Positions 42,836-52,209 of a stretch of DNA of 64,000 nucleotides are shown here, one piece after another (positions within the stretch are counted from its first letter, which is position 1; each line of letters starts with the position of its first letter). The translations under genes were made by a program, and so were the position numbers. The stretch is from Acidobacteriaceae bacterium (GTDB lineage: Bacteria > Acidobacteriota > Terriglobia > Bryobacterales > Bryobacteraceae). Where the stretch lies: the NCBI GenBank assembly GCA_019240405.1, contig JAFAYL010000017.1:1-64000 (forward strand), given 5' to 3'. The notes under the pieces were generated by a model, which was not told where the DNA came from, searched no databases, and worked only from the letters and a program-made list of their open reading frames with translations.

Positions 42836-44927
42836 CTCCGAGTTTCCGTTGAAAGAAGTCCGCGGTGGCTTTGTACGCTTCAAGCCAATGGCGGGTTATG
42901 AGGAAATCGTGGATTTCGTTTGGAATAATCAGTTCTTCGAATTCGACGTGTTGGTTGCGTAACGCCTCGACGAGCTCAACTGTTTGCGAGAAGGGCACGT
43001 TTCGGTCGTCGTCTCCGTGAATCAGCAGCACCGGCGATTTCCAGTTCTTTACCGATGCAAGGGGCGAAGATTCGAACGCCAATCTCGCGGCGTCAACCTG
43101 GCTTTTAGGGTCGTAAGCCGGCGCGAAATTCTGAATGACTTCGTTCCAATCGTGCACACCGTGAAAGTCTACGCCGGCGGCGAACAGATCTGAAGCTCGC
43201 GCGAGTGCAAGCGCAGTGAGATATCCGCCGTACGACCCACCCCAAATTCCGATCCTCTTGGGATCGACGTCGGATCGCGCTTTCAAATATAAACCCGCGC
43301 CGAGAACATCATTGAACTCGCTTGCTCCGGTAGCTCCATAGTTGAGCGCCTCGCGAAAATCGAGTCCATAACCGATCCCGCTCCGATAATTTACCGACAG
43401 CACGATGTAGCCCTGATTGGCGAAGTACTGATTTAAAGCGTAGGCGTTCGAATAGTAATACATGTAGTGAAAGCCGAGCAGCATTTGCCTGCGCGAGCCG
43501 CCATGAAAGAAAATCAGAGCCGGATGGCGCGCTTCCGTGGCATGCGATTGTGGCGGTAAAAATAGCTGGCCGTGTATCTCGAGTCCGTCAGCGGCTGTGA
43601 TCATCACGGGCTGCGGCTTGACTAGTTGCGTGGCGGGGAACTCGGCAGGTATCGCCTCAGGGGCCAGCGCTTTTGCCTGCCCGTTTCGCGGTTGCGCCAT
43701 CGCATGCGCCTTCTCGTTGTAGCTCGAAGCAAGGAAAATCAGAGTGGAACCGTCGGCCGCTGGGACGGGTTCCCACTGGATGTTCTCGCCCGAGGTCAAT
43801 TCCTGCGGTGATTGTCCGCCTGCGCCATTAATACTCCAGATATGCCGCCGATCGATGTCCCCGATGTTTGTCGAGTAATAAAGCGTTTCACGGTCACCCG
43901 AGATTGTAACAAGCTCGACTTCGCCATCGCCGGGTGTCAGCTCGGTTGGGGTCCCGCCGCCGCTTACAGGGACGCTGTACAAATGGCACCATCCGGTAGC
44001 TTCCCAGGGAAACACGAGGCGATCCTGGGCCGACCAAAACACCTGCTGCTGCGCCTCGACTGGATGAAACACGCTGCCCTGTCCGGCTTTAGCACGAAAT
44101 ACTTCCCGGCCAATGCCGCTCTTGACGTCTGCTATCCGAATCGACCAGGGTTCTCCCTCGCGTTGCGGACCGAACGCGAACTCCCGTCTTCTCGCCGGAA
44201 TCCGGATGAAAGCAATCTTGGAGCTGTCTGACGACCAAACCGGAAATGAGTCTCTGTCTACGCTCGGATCGAGATAGCGCAAGTTCTTATCGGCTGGCGT
44301 GTAGACAACGATGAAACTGTGGTCGGCGCGTCCGCTGACAAATGCAAGAGCGTTTCCGTCCGGCGACCAGACGAGTCCGCTCAGCGATCCTTTTAGAGCC
44401 ACGGCGCTCTTGATGTTTTCCCCGGCAGGCCTCATCATAAAGATCTGGCCCGCGCGCAGAAACGCGACCATGTCACCTTTCGGCGAAATTGCAGGACTGT
44501 GACCTTCAGTTAATTTCTTGGCGGGCGAACCGTCAAGCCCGGCTGTCCAAATATCCTGCTCTGGTTTTTCGGGATTCGATGAAGGATTTGGATTGTCTCG
44601 CCCCATTTCGAAATCGCCGCCGCGGGCAAAGAGAACATGATTGCCATCTGCCGCCCAGACCAGGTCGGCGATTTCCTGCCCATCGTCCTGGTTGAAATTG
44701 GTGACTTTACGCCCCTTCCAATCGGGCGCGGTCGCTATCCACACGTTCCGGGCGCCGCGCTCGTTAAGCAGCCAAGCCACTTTCGCGCCTTTTGTAGCAG
44801 TCTTTAAAGAAGAAGCGAATGGCGCGCTCATGACCTGCTCGATTGTGAAGGAAGATGACGTGTCTTGCGATCGCGCAGTAATGAGCGTGCAGGAAAGAAG
44901 AGACAAAGTTAAAAGGGCAGGTTTCAT
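42822..44927 (-). CDS. exported S9-family prolyl oligopeptidase (DPP-IV/acylaminoacyl-peptidase-like)
   Basis: A 701-residue serine peptidase with a signal peptide (KPALLTLSLLSCTLITARSQ). The N-terminal roughly 430 residues form a TolB/beta-propeller (repeats such as WAADGNHVLFARGG, WSPDGNALAFVSGR, WSSDSSKIAFIR). The C-terminal alpha/beta-hydrolase domain has nucleophile Ser565 in GIWGGSYGGYL, the Asp in LLIHGDDDRNVPF and the His in NEIHDFLI. It should cleave short peptides in the periplasm or outside. Length is normal. It is transcribed after the OmpA gene, but a strong terminator separates them. Confidence 0.94.
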   Translation of the reverse strand: MKPALLTLSLLSCTLITARSQDTSSSFTIEQVMSAPFASSLKTATKGAKVAWLLNERGARNVWIATAPDWKGRKVTNFNQDDGQEIADLVWAADGNHVLFARGGDFEMGRDNPNPSSNPEKPEQDIWTAGLDGSPAKKLTEGHSPAISPKGDMVAFLRAGQIFMMRPAGENIKSAVALKGSLSGLVWSPDGNALAFVSGRADHSFIVVYTPADKNLRYLDPSVDRDSFPVWSSDSSKIAFIRIPARRREFAFGPQREGEPWSIRIADVKSGIGREVFRAKAGQGSVFHPVEAQQQVFWSAQDRLVFPWEATGWCHLYSVPVSGGGTPTELTPGDGEVELVTISGDRETLYYSTNIGDIDRRHIWSINGAGGQSPQELTSGENIQWEPVPAADGSTLIFLASSYNEKAHAMAQPRNGQAKALAPEAIPAEFPATQLVKPQPVMITAADGLEIHGQLFLPPQSHATEARHPALIFFHGGSRRQMLLGFHYMYYYSNAYALNQYFANQGYIVLSVNYRSGIGYGLDFREALNYGATGASEFNDVLGAGLYLKARSDVDPKRIGIWGGSYGGYLTALALARASDLFAAGVDFHGVHDWNEVIQNFAPAYDPKSQVDAARLAFESSPLASVKNWKSPVLLIHGDDDRNVPFSQTVELVEALRNQHVEFEELIIPNEIHDFLITRHWLEAYKATADFFQRKLGGSSR

Positions 44928-44960
44928 GGACTTCTATTCTGGCATGCCCAGGCAGCCCGA

Positions 44961-44999
44961 CCTAAACAAAAGGGCCAAGCGGATGATCCGCTTGGCCCT
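44961..44999 (-). terminator. intrinsic terminator after the OmpA-like gene
   Basis: A perfect 14-base inverted repeat (44971-44999, AGGGCCAAGCGGAT and its complement around one base) is followed on the minus strand by TTTTGTTT. It lies 20 bases after the OmpA stop and 33 bases before the S9 peptidase start, so it should separate the two transcripts. Confidence 0.85.
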
Positions 45000-45019
45000 G
45001 TACTCGGTCGAGATGTGAG

Positions 45020-47026
45020 CTATCTCGGACAGCCGAGCGCTTTGACTTCGCTCTCCGGAAGCGGCTTGATGTTCTTCACCGCTGGAGGCATCGCCGTCGT
45101 GTTTCTCGGCACGAGATAGACTTCTACGCGCCGATTCTTATCGGCTGCGCTCACCTTGGAGCCTCTCCGCTCCTTTTGAGCCGCGAGATTGGAAGTTCCG
45201 CAGAGTCCAGGCTCAGGATCTGAGGTCTGGTCAGTACCGACCCAATCGACTCTGATGCGTGACGGATCGACCTTGCCGCAAGTACCCGTTCCCGCGCTCA
45301 AGACAGCAGCGCAGTTCAGAGCACGCTGTTCGTCGAGTGCACGTCGGGCAGCAGCAGCGCGGCGTCTCGCTCTTTCTCTACGGCCTGCGCCGGCCACGTT
45401 CTCCTGCTCGTCACTGTCGCGATGGCCGACCAGGACGATATCGTAATCGCCGCTGGCAGATCTCGGGGCAGCCTCGTCAATGAGAATGCGCTTGCCGCAG
45501 TTGTTCACACGGGCGTTATTCTTTGCGAAGATCACGTCGGACAACCGCACAAACTGCGGTGGGCAGTTTACGCTGATGTCAACGGTCTTCGAAGCCGTTT
45601 TGCCGGTTTCGTCAGTTACGGTTGCAGTTGCCGTAACCGTCTTGGTCTGGCCTTGCGCGCCGCCTTCGAAGTTCAAGGTAGAAGCATCGAAGGTTGCGTT
45701 GGCGCTCGTGTCATTACTCACGCTGCCTTCTGTGACCGTCCACTTGTAAGTCAAATTGCCGCCGCAAGCCGACGGATTCGCCGTCACTGAGAGCGCCGCA
45801 GTATGCGTGCCGCTGGTGTTAGCAGCGCAGCTTAGCGTGTTCGGAGTCGCCGAGATATTCGTAATCTCCGGCGCTACCTCACTCACTGTGATGGTCGTCG
45901 TAGCTGTTACCGGGGCAGGAGCCTGGGGTGCAGGCGGTGCTATCCAGCAGCGAGCCGGGAAGTTCTTCGGCTTCGTCATCGGGGCTGGAGGAGGAGTGGT
46001 GTCAGTCACTGTAACCTCCACCGTAAAGCTACCAGTATTGTTGGGAGTAAATGTAAAGTCGGGACTATCCGTACCCGAAGCAGCACCATTCAGCTTCCAA
46101 GCGTAAGAAAGCTTGTGTCCAGCAGCCCCGCTAGCTGTCGAATGCAGTGTAACTGGCTTGCCTTGGCAGATCGTGGCGCCTTCCGCCCCAGTAATTGCAC
46201 CTTGGCTGAGCGGCGCCGGAGGTGGAGGCGGCTCGGGCATTGGAGGACACTTACTCTGGCCGAGATACCACACCAATCCAAGGGTGCCCTCGAATCCGTT
46301 CAATTTGTCTTTTGCGGGGATGTAAATTCCACCGTCAGGATAGTTCGGAAGATCGAAAGTTGGATTCCGCGACCAGAATCCGCGGGCGTCCAATCGGAGT
46401 CCGAAGTGATCAGATAAATGGAATTTAATACCGCCGCCATAGTTCACGGCGACCTGTAAATTGTCATTCAAATTTGCGGAATGATATAGCGCATCGGTTG
46501 TTGGGAGACGCGCGAATCGTTCCGCATCGCTATCGGGCGTAAATTGCCGAGCGCCCACGCCCACAGTCAAATACGGCTGAACCTTCGAACCGCGCGGCTT
46601 CAGATAGAACACAGGGTTCAGCGCAATGTCGTAAATCGCATTGTGGAAGCTATAGGCCGGGAGCGGCGCACCGGCCAGCGGATTACCAGGCGGATATGTT
46701 CCGCTTGACAGTCGGAACTCTACATTTGCCCTATCCCAGCTACCCATGAGCTCGAGGCCTACCCAACGACTCATATTCCACGTGAGGCGCAAGCCGACTA
46801 CACCGCCGTCCACAAGCTTGGTGTCCAAGCCGCGCATGACTTGACCATAGGTACTAACACCGCCGAACGGATCTATTTCCACAATGTCCGGGTATTGATC
46901 GGCGGACGAATTGTTAGTTTTGTTACTGGCTTTGCTCGTATCCTGCGCGTACGCTAGAGTGCAACACGATAGAGCGCCCGCTAGGATTGCCGAACTAATC
47001 GGCCTAACTGTGAGCCGAGTTTTCAT
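45020..47026 (-). CDS. OmpA-family outer-membrane protein with Ig/PKD-like repeats
   Basis: A 668-residue envelope protein. Order: signal peptide (SSAILAGALSCCTLAYA), an eight-strand-type beta-barrel domain (about residues 35-240, GLRLTWNMSRWVGLELMGSW and others), a Pro-rich hinge (PMPEPPPPPAP), two Ig/PKD-like domains (SYAWKLNGAASGTDSPDFTF; LTYKWTVTEGSVSNDTSAN), and an OmpA-C peptidoglycan-binding domain (DVIFAKNNARVNNCGKRIL, DIVLVGHRDSDE, AADKNRRVEVYLV) that carries an Arg/Ala-rich insertion. The ATG at 47026 follows GGAGGGAAGG; the ATG four codons upstream overlaps that site. It likely tethers the outer membrane to the wall. Confidence 0.9.
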   Translation of the reverse strand: MKTRLTVRPISSAILAGALSCCTLAYAQDTSKASNKTNNSSADQYPDIVEIDPFGGVSTYGQVMRGLDTKLVDGGVVGLRLTWNMSRWVGLELMGSWDRANVEFRLSSGTYPPGNPLAGAPLPAYSFHNAIYDIALNPVFYLKPRGSKVQPYLTVGVGARQFTPDSDAERFARLPTTDALYHSANLNDNLQVAVNYGGGIKFHLSDHFGLRLDARGFWSRNPTFDLPNYPDGGIYIPAKDKLNGFEGTLGLVWYLGQSKCPPMPEPPPPPAPLSQGAITGAEGATICQGKPVTLHSTASGAAGHKLSYAWKLNGAASGTDSPDFTFTPNNTGSFTVEVTVTDTTPPPAPMTKPKNFPARCWIAPPAPQAPAPVTATTTITVSEVAPEITNISATPNTLSCAANTSGTHTAALSVTANPSACGGNLTYKWTVTEGSVSNDTSANATFDASTLNFEGGAQGQTKTVTATATVTDETGKTASKTVDISVNCPPQFVRLSDVIFAKNNARVNNCGKRILIDEAAPRSASGDYDIVLVGHRDSDEQENVAGAGRRERARRRAAAARRALDEQRALNCAAVLSAGTGTCGKVDPSRIRVDWVGTDQTSDPEPGLCGTSNLAAQKERRGSKVSAADKNRRVEVYLVPRNTTAMPPAVKNIKPLPESEVKALGCPR

Positions 47027-47085
47027 CCTTCCCTCCAAAACGATGTTCTAAGCAACACCAAATATTGATCTTATCGGATAATAGC

Positions 47086-49137
47086 CTAATTGCGAAAGAG
47101 AATTCCTAATTCATTTGTAATTCCGTAGATCCGGTTAGAGCTTTGTCCGGTCATCCAAAGTTGTTTTACATGCAGCCCGGAAAGGGCAGTAGGAAGCGCG
47201 GTCCAAGAGGTCCCGAAATCTTTACTTTCATATAGCTGGCCATATTCGACGGCATAAGCCACTGAAGGTTCAGCGTGACTATAGATAACTGAGCTTACAG
47301 TTGTTGCTCGTAATTTTCCGGAATCGGGATACCACGTAGTGGCGTTATCAGGTGAGCGATAAAGGCCGCCCCATGTAGCCATAAGAAGTGCACTTTCCGG
47401 GTCAGCCGGAATCGCAATATCGTTGATTCGAGATGCAGGCACTGGGGAAAATAGCGGAGACCAATGATCTCCGCAATCCTTCGATTCATAAAGGCCGCCG
47501 CCCGCGCGCACGATCATCCGGCCGTCCGCAACGGGAGGCAAATATAGCGCGTAAACCGCAGTGGACCCAGTAAGTTCAGCAAGACTCCACTGCTCTCCCA
47601 TATCATTGCTCTTCAGCAGTCCTAAATCTGTTGCTGCAAAAAGGAGATCCTTGATGCCACTTTTGAAAGAGTAAAGCGCACTGATCTCAGAAGGCGTGAC
47701 TTCTCTGATACTGGCTTTGGGCGGTGTGGGTTTTGAAGATCTGGACCGCGATCGTGATTTGCTTCGCTGCGGACGTTTAGGAGCGATTTTTGCGGTGTTG
47801 GCGCTAACCGGAGGTGGCACAATCAACCGAACGGGGATCGCTTTCCAGGTCAAGCCCGCATCGATGGACTTGTACATTTGGCGCGGACTAGCAGCGAGCA
47901 GAATACGATCCTCGCTGGGCAGCGCGGTGAGGGCGTGAAGGTGCACGCCAGCGAGCCCGCGGGAATCCATGCGAGACCAAGTTTCCCCGCGATCACTGCT
48001 TGAGAAAATGCCGCTGGTTTCACCCTCCTGCGTTTCGACGGCAAACAGCTTACTTCCAGAAGTCGTCACAGCACTGATGTCACGATTGACAAATCCGTTG
48101 TTAATGGGCCGGATAGTTTCTCCATCGTCCTCGCTCTTGCCTACACCGTCATATTCCATAGCCAAATACATGCCGTTCGGGTGCGAAGGATCAATTGCTA
48201 TTGCATTTACTTGACTACTATTCACGAGTTTCCATTTCGTGCCGCCATCAGAGGATTTGAAGAGACCAAGCGTTGTTCCTGCGAAGACGGTCCCCGGAGC
48301 CGTGCTGCTGCAACAACCGCGCTCGAAACGAACCACGTGGGTCCGGCGCGACGTATTCGGTATCCCGAGTAGCTTGCGCCACACATCGCCACGGCTGCTG
48401 CTTGCGTAGACTCCGCTGCACGCGCTGAGGAAAACATTTGTCGGCAACACCGGATCGAGATAGATCGAGAACACATCCGAATCATCGATTATGCCGGTGT
48501 GAATGGAATCCCAGCTCTTGCCCCCATCGAGGGTCCTCCATGGGAGATGCGCGGTACCGGCGTAGATGATGTCGGGGGCCTGCGGATCAATTGCCACGGC
48601 CGTGATCCCTTGAAGCTCAAGATTCTGAGGATCAGAGATCCGCTTCCAGGTTTTTCCGGAATCGTCGCTGAGCATCACGCCGCGTAATGTTCCGGCGACG
48701 AAGCGCGACGGCTTGCCTGCTGACGCAGCCAACGCCCGGACGCCAACATCCTGTACGTCCTTCACCGGGATCCATGTCTTACCGGTGTCGTGGCTTTCGA
48801 AGAGACCGGCCGAATGCGCAGCAATGATGCCGGCCAGATAATGTGTGGAATCGACGGGGTCAACGAGGATCGAAGTGATCTCGCCGAAATTACGCTCCGG
48901 GAAATTCAACCGGGTCCAAGTCACGCCCGCATCTTCGCTTTGGAAAAGTAACGAGTTCCTCGCGCCCGCGAGCACGATCTTCGGGTTCTCAGGATCGAGC
49001 GCGATCGATGTGGCGGTCCCTCCGAACGGGCCGGCAATTTTCCAATCGTCTATCGGTAGAGAGATCGCCCAGGCCGCCACGACGAGCGTGCAAAAACCTG
49101 CAAGAGTGACACTCCGCAACCCAAAGCGTTGAATCAT
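47086..49137 (-). CDS. exported Asp-box/BNR repeat beta-propeller protein
   Basis: A 683-residue protein from the ATG at 49137, with a membrane or signal segment (SVTLAGFCTLVVAAWAISLP) and at least ten Asp-box motifs of the SxDxGxTW type (DAGVTW, DTGKTW, DSGKTW, DGGKSW, DRGETW, DAGLTW, DMGEQW, DFGTSW), like sialidase or HCF136/sortilin propellers. Between two propeller sections is a basic Ser-Arg linker (KRPQRSKSRSRSRSSKP, about residue 460). No sialidase catalytic arginine set was identified, so an enzymatic role is not claimed. An in-frame GTG at 49200 is an alternative start; neither has a clear ribosome site. Confidence 0.82.
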   Translation of the reverse strand: MIQRFGLRSVTLAGFCTLVVAAWAISLPIDDWKIAGPFGGTATSIALDPENPKIVLAGARNSLLFQSEDAGVTWTRLNFPERNFGEITSILVDPVDSTHYLAGIIAAHSAGLFESHDTGKTWIPVKDVQDVGVRALAASAGKPSRFVAGTLRGVMLSDDSGKTWKRISDPQNLELQGITAVAIDPQAPDIIYAGTAHLPWRTLDGGKSWDSIHTGIIDDSDVFSIYLDPVLPTNVFLSACSGVYASSSRGDVWRKLLGIPNTSRRTHVVRFERGCCSSTAPGTVFAGTTLGLFKSSDGGTKWKLVNSSQVNAIAIDPSHPNGMYLAMEYDGVGKSEDDGETIRPINNGFVNRDISAVTTSGSKLFAVETQEGETSGIFSSSDRGETWSRMDSRGLAGVHLHALTALPSEDRILLAASPRQMYKSIDAGLTWKAIPVRLIVPPPVSANTAKIAPKRPQRSKSRSRSRSSKPTPPKASIREVTPSEISALYSFKSGIKDLLFAATDLGLLKSNDMGEQWSLAELTGSTAVYALYLPPVADGRMIVRAGGGLYESKDCGDHWSPLFSPVPASRINDIAIPADPESALLMATWGGLYRSPDNATTWYPDSGKLRATTVSSVIYSHAEPSVAYAVEYGQLYESKDFGTSWTALPTALSGLHVKQLWMTGQSSNRIYGITNELGILFRN

Positions 49138-49216
49138 TTTCAAATATATCTGTTTCAAGCCGTTAATTCTATTGTCAATCAAGGCGGGATGGAGTCTCAC
49201 GACTTCGCACCAGAAT

Positions 49217-49246
49217 TTGATTCGCCACTGCTAGCTCAGGTATCCT
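49217..49246 (+). promoter_or_regulatory. rpsT promoter
   Basis: TTGATT (49217-49222) and TATCCT (49241-49246) are 18 bases apart, ending 40 bases before the rpsT ATG. This gives a leader of ordinary length. Confidence 0.5.
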
Positions 49247-49286
49247 GAAAGTTAGATCTCGCAAAGGCTACAGGTCAGTAACAGCA

Positions 49287-49556
49287 ATGGCAAATACAGT
49301 TTCCGCGCTGAAGCGCGTTCGCATGACGGAGCGCCGGACGGCCATTAACCGTTCACGCAAATCCAGACTGCGCCACCAAATCCGAGCTTTGCGTCGTTTG
49401 ATCGAACAGAAAGATGTTCAGGGCGCTACGAAGACGCTTCCCGCGACTTTCTCGCTGGTCGACCGCGCCGCTAAATGGGGAATCATTAAAAAAAATACAG
49501 CAGCGCGGTATAAAAGCCGCCTTACCACAAGGCTGCAAAAACTTACTGCCGCATAA
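49287..49556 (+). CDS. rpsT: 30S ribosomal protein S20
   Basis: An 89-residue, highly basic, three-helix protein binding the 5' domain of 16S r[64 protein letters not shown] are characteristic. Length is normal. It is monocistronic, with a promoter upstream and a gamma-glutamyltransferase gene 85 bases downstream. Confidence 0.96.
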   Translation: MANTVSALKRVRMTERRTAINRSRKSRLRHQIRALRRLIEQKDVQGATKTLPATFSLVDRAAKWGIIKKNTAARYKSRLTTRLQKLTAA

Positions 49557-49641
49557 AAGAAGCCGACTCCTTACTCGCTTACACAATCAGCTTCATCTTT
49601 AACCTGGAAGCTTCGGTCGCGGCTGTTAGACTGACTTCGAG

Positions 49642-51345
49642 ATGAAAAGCCGCTGCTCCAAAGGGCTTATCTGTCTGCTCGTTGTGTCTGCCTTCACAAT
49701 AGCTGCGCGGGCAAAGGAGCCTGTAACGGCAAAGCACGGGATGGTAGTGGCGCAAGAACCACTTGCTGCGGACGTGGGACTCGAAGTGCTTAAAGCGGGA
49801 GGTAATGCCGTGGATGCCGCGATTGCGGTTGGCTTTGCTCTCGCGGCAACACACCCATCTGCAGGAAACATTGGCGGCGGCGGATTCATGCTGGTTCGCT
49901 TGGCGAACGGTCGAACAACTTTTCTCGATTTCCGCGAAGCCGCTCCTCAAAAGGCCAGTCGCAACATGTATGTCGGCCTGAACGGCGAAGTGACACGCGA
50001 GAGCATTTTCGGCTGGCGAGCTTCGGGTGTACCGGGGTCAGTTGCCGGTTTTGAATTCGCTCATCAGAAATTTGCCAGTAAGCCGTGGGGAGAGTTGCTT
50101 GCCCCGGCCATTAAGCTGGCCGGAGATGGGTTCATCGTCGATGACGCGTTCGCGGCGTCGCTGACTGAGCGGGACTCGAATCTGAAGCTCGATCCGGAAT
50201 CGAGGCGCATCTTCTTGCGCGATGGTAAGCCGTACAAGGCTGGCGATCGATTCCGTCAAGCCGAGCTTGCCGCGACGCTCGCGCGCATCGCAAAGAATGG
50301 CGCGAATGAGTTTTATCGCGGAGAGACGGCCAAGCGGCTGAGTGGCGCGATGGCGGCGCATGGCGGTCTCATTACGGTTGAGGACCTGAACAGCTATAGA
50401 GTAATCGAACGCACGCCACTGACGGGCGATTATAAGGGTTATCAAATCATCACGGCTCCGCCGCCAAGTGCTGGAGGAGTCGGCATTCTGCAAATGATGG
50501 GAATGCTCGCTTCGACGAACTACGACGCCGCAGGTCCCGATTCGCCGGCCGCTGTTCATTACGAAGCTGAGGCGATGCGGCGGTTTTATGCCGATCGTAG
50601 CGAGTATCTTGGCGACCCAGCTTTTTATAACGTTCCATTGAAGGAACTGCTCGACCCGGCTTACCTTGCATGGCGCCGCGAAACTATTGATCCTTCTCGC
50701 GCAACTCCCAGCGAACTGATTGGGCCAGGGCTTCCGAAGTCATTCGATGCGCGCGTTTTCTGGCGTGAAAACGAGGAGACCACACACTACAACGTGGTGG
50801 ACGGGAAAGGAAACGCTGTGGCCGTGACGTACACTCTGAACGACTCCTATGGCAACGGCATCACAGTGCCTGGTCTGGGCTTTCTGTTGAACAACGAAAT
50901 GGATGATTTCGCGGCGAAGCCAGGTGAGCCGAACATGTTTGGACTCATTGGGGGCGATGCAAACGCAATTGAGCCCGGAAAACGGCCTCTCTCCTCTATG
51001 ACTCCGACCATCATCGCTAAAAACGGCAATCTGTTCATGGTGGTCGGCGCGCCCGGCGGCTCCCGCATCACAACCGGCGTTCTGGAGGTGATTTTGGATG
51101 TGCTCGATTTTCACATGAATCCACAAGATGCAGTCGACTTGCCGCGGTTTCACCATCAATGGAAGCCTGACGTGCTCTATTTGCAGAGCGGTTTCACGCC
51201 CCAGACGCAAGAAGATTTGAAAAAAATGGGATATCAGATAAAGCCCACTGAGGGAGTCGCGCGAGTGGAAGCTGTCGTTGCAAGCGGCGGCATTTTGCAG
51301 GGAGGGACCGAGTCCCGGCTTCACGGAAAGGCTTCGGGGTATTAG
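49642..51345 (+). CDS. ggt: gamma-glutamyltransferase
   Basis: A 567-residue periplasmic Ntn-hydrolase that cleaves gamma-glutamyl bonds of glutathione and similar compounds. Signal peptide (KGLICLLVVSAFTIAARA), large subunit with LKAGGNAVDAAIAVGFALAATHP and GGGGFMLVR, and the autocleavage nucleophile Thr in EETTHYNVVDGKGNAVAVTYT, which begins the small subunit. GSRITTGVLEVILDVLDF is also typical. Length is normal. It leads a plus-strand group with a sugar-phosphate-isomerase-like gene, asnS and arginase. Confidence 0.95.
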   Translation: MKSRCSKGLICLLVVSAFTIAARAKEPVTAKHGMVVAQEPLAADVGLEVLKAGGNAVDAAIAVGFALAATHPSAGNIGGGGFMLVRLANGRTTFLDFREAAPQKASRNMYVGLNGEVTRESIFGWRASGVPGSVAGFEFAHQKFASKPWGELLAPAIKLAGDGFIVDDAFAASLTERDSNLKLDPESRRIFLRDGKPYKAGDRFRQAELAATLARIAKNGANEFYRGETAKRLSGAMAAHGGLITVEDLNSYRVIERTPLTGDYKGYQIITAPPPSAGGVGILQMMGMLASTNYDAAGPDSPAAVHYEAEAMRRFYADRSEYLGDPAFYNVPLKELLDPAYLAWRRETIDPSRATPSELIGPGLPKSFDARVFWRENEETTHYNVVDGKGNAVAVTYTLNDSYGNGITVPGLGFLLNNEMDDFAAKPGEPNMFGLIGGDANAIEPGKRPLSSMTPTIIAKNGNLFMVVGAPGGSRITTGVLEVILDVLDFHMNPQDAVDLPRFHHQWKPDVLYLQSGFTPQTQEDLKKMGYQIKPTEGVARVEAVVASGGILQGGTESRLHGKASGY

Positions 51346-51384
51346 CAAGATTGCTGCTGGATCGAAAAATCAGAGAACAAGCAG

Positions 51385-52209
51385 ATGCAGCGTGTAATTT
51401 CTACTCATCTTTTCGTGAAGCACCGGCTGACGACGGTCTGGCTAGAGAGGGTTTGGGACGCGGGATTCCCAGCGGTTGAAATCTTTTGCGCTCGCCAGCA
51501 TATTGATTACCGGGATAAATCACAAATCACAGAGCTCGGCCATTGGTTCCGCGATTCCGAATTGAAGGTGCATTCGTTACACGCTCCGATGTATAACGAC
51601 GATGTTTGGGGCAGATCAGGACCGCAAGCTGTCATCGACATAACGGAAACGGCCAAGGGAAAGCGCATCGCCGTGGTTGACGAGATCAAGCGCGCGATAG
51701 AGATTGCAGATGTGGTTCCGTTTCGTTATTTGATTCAGCATCTTGGAGTAACGGGCGAGGAGTTCGACGAGCGCCGGCTGGAATCTGCATTCTCATCGCT
51801 TGATGAGCTGAAAGTGTTTGCCGGACAGCGCGGTGTTGAGGTGCTGTTGGAGAACACGCCAAACGAATTATCGTCGGGCGAGCGCTTGAATTATTTTCTA
51901 AGCCAGACACATCTCAACCTGCATTACTGCTTCGATGTGGGGCATGCGCACATGGCACGAGGCATTGAAGCGGAGTTCGAGGAAATGAAGGAGCGGATTC
52001 GCTCAACGCATATTCACGACAACGATGGGGAGGAAGATCAGCACCTGTTTCCCGAGGAAGGCACAATCGATTGGCGTAACACGATGCGCCTGTTAGGGTC
52101 GCGCCGCGATCAATATCCGCTCTTATTGGAGCTTCGGGAACAGCCGGACCATGAACATCCTATCGAACAAGCAAGGCAAGCGATGGAGGAATTGACGAAA
52201 CACTTATGA
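51385..52209 (+). CDS. xylose-isomerase-like TIM-barrel (sugar phosphate isomerase/epimerase family)
   Basis: A 274-residue AP-endonuclease-2-type TIM barrel. [51 protein letters not shown] (metal Glu), [14 protein letters not shown] (metal Asp and His), [19 protein letters not shown] and LLLELRE place metal ligands as in IolE/hyi-type isomerases and endonuclease IV relatives. There is no signal peptide. The substrate cannot be assigned. Its stop overlaps the asnS start by four bases (ATGA). Confidence 0.88.
   Translation: MQRVISTHLFVKHRLTTVWLERVWDAGFPAVEIFCARQHIDYRDKSQITELGHWFRDSELKVHSLHAPMYNDDVWGRSGPQAVIDITETAKGKRIAVVDEIKRAIEIADVVPFRYLIQHLGVTGEEFDERRLESAFSSLDELKVFAGQRGVEVLLENTPNELSSGERLNYFLSQTHLNLHYCFDVGHAHMARGIEAEFEEMKERIRSTHIHDNDGEEDQHLFPEEGTIDWRNTMRLLGSRRDQYPLLLELREQPDHEHPIEQARQAMEELTKHL

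Noticed and set aside
49223-49250. tRNA-like GCTAGCTCAGG stretch
   Set aside because: Resembles a D-loop but no acceptor stem or T-loop surrounds it; it is better read as the spacer of the rpsT promoter.
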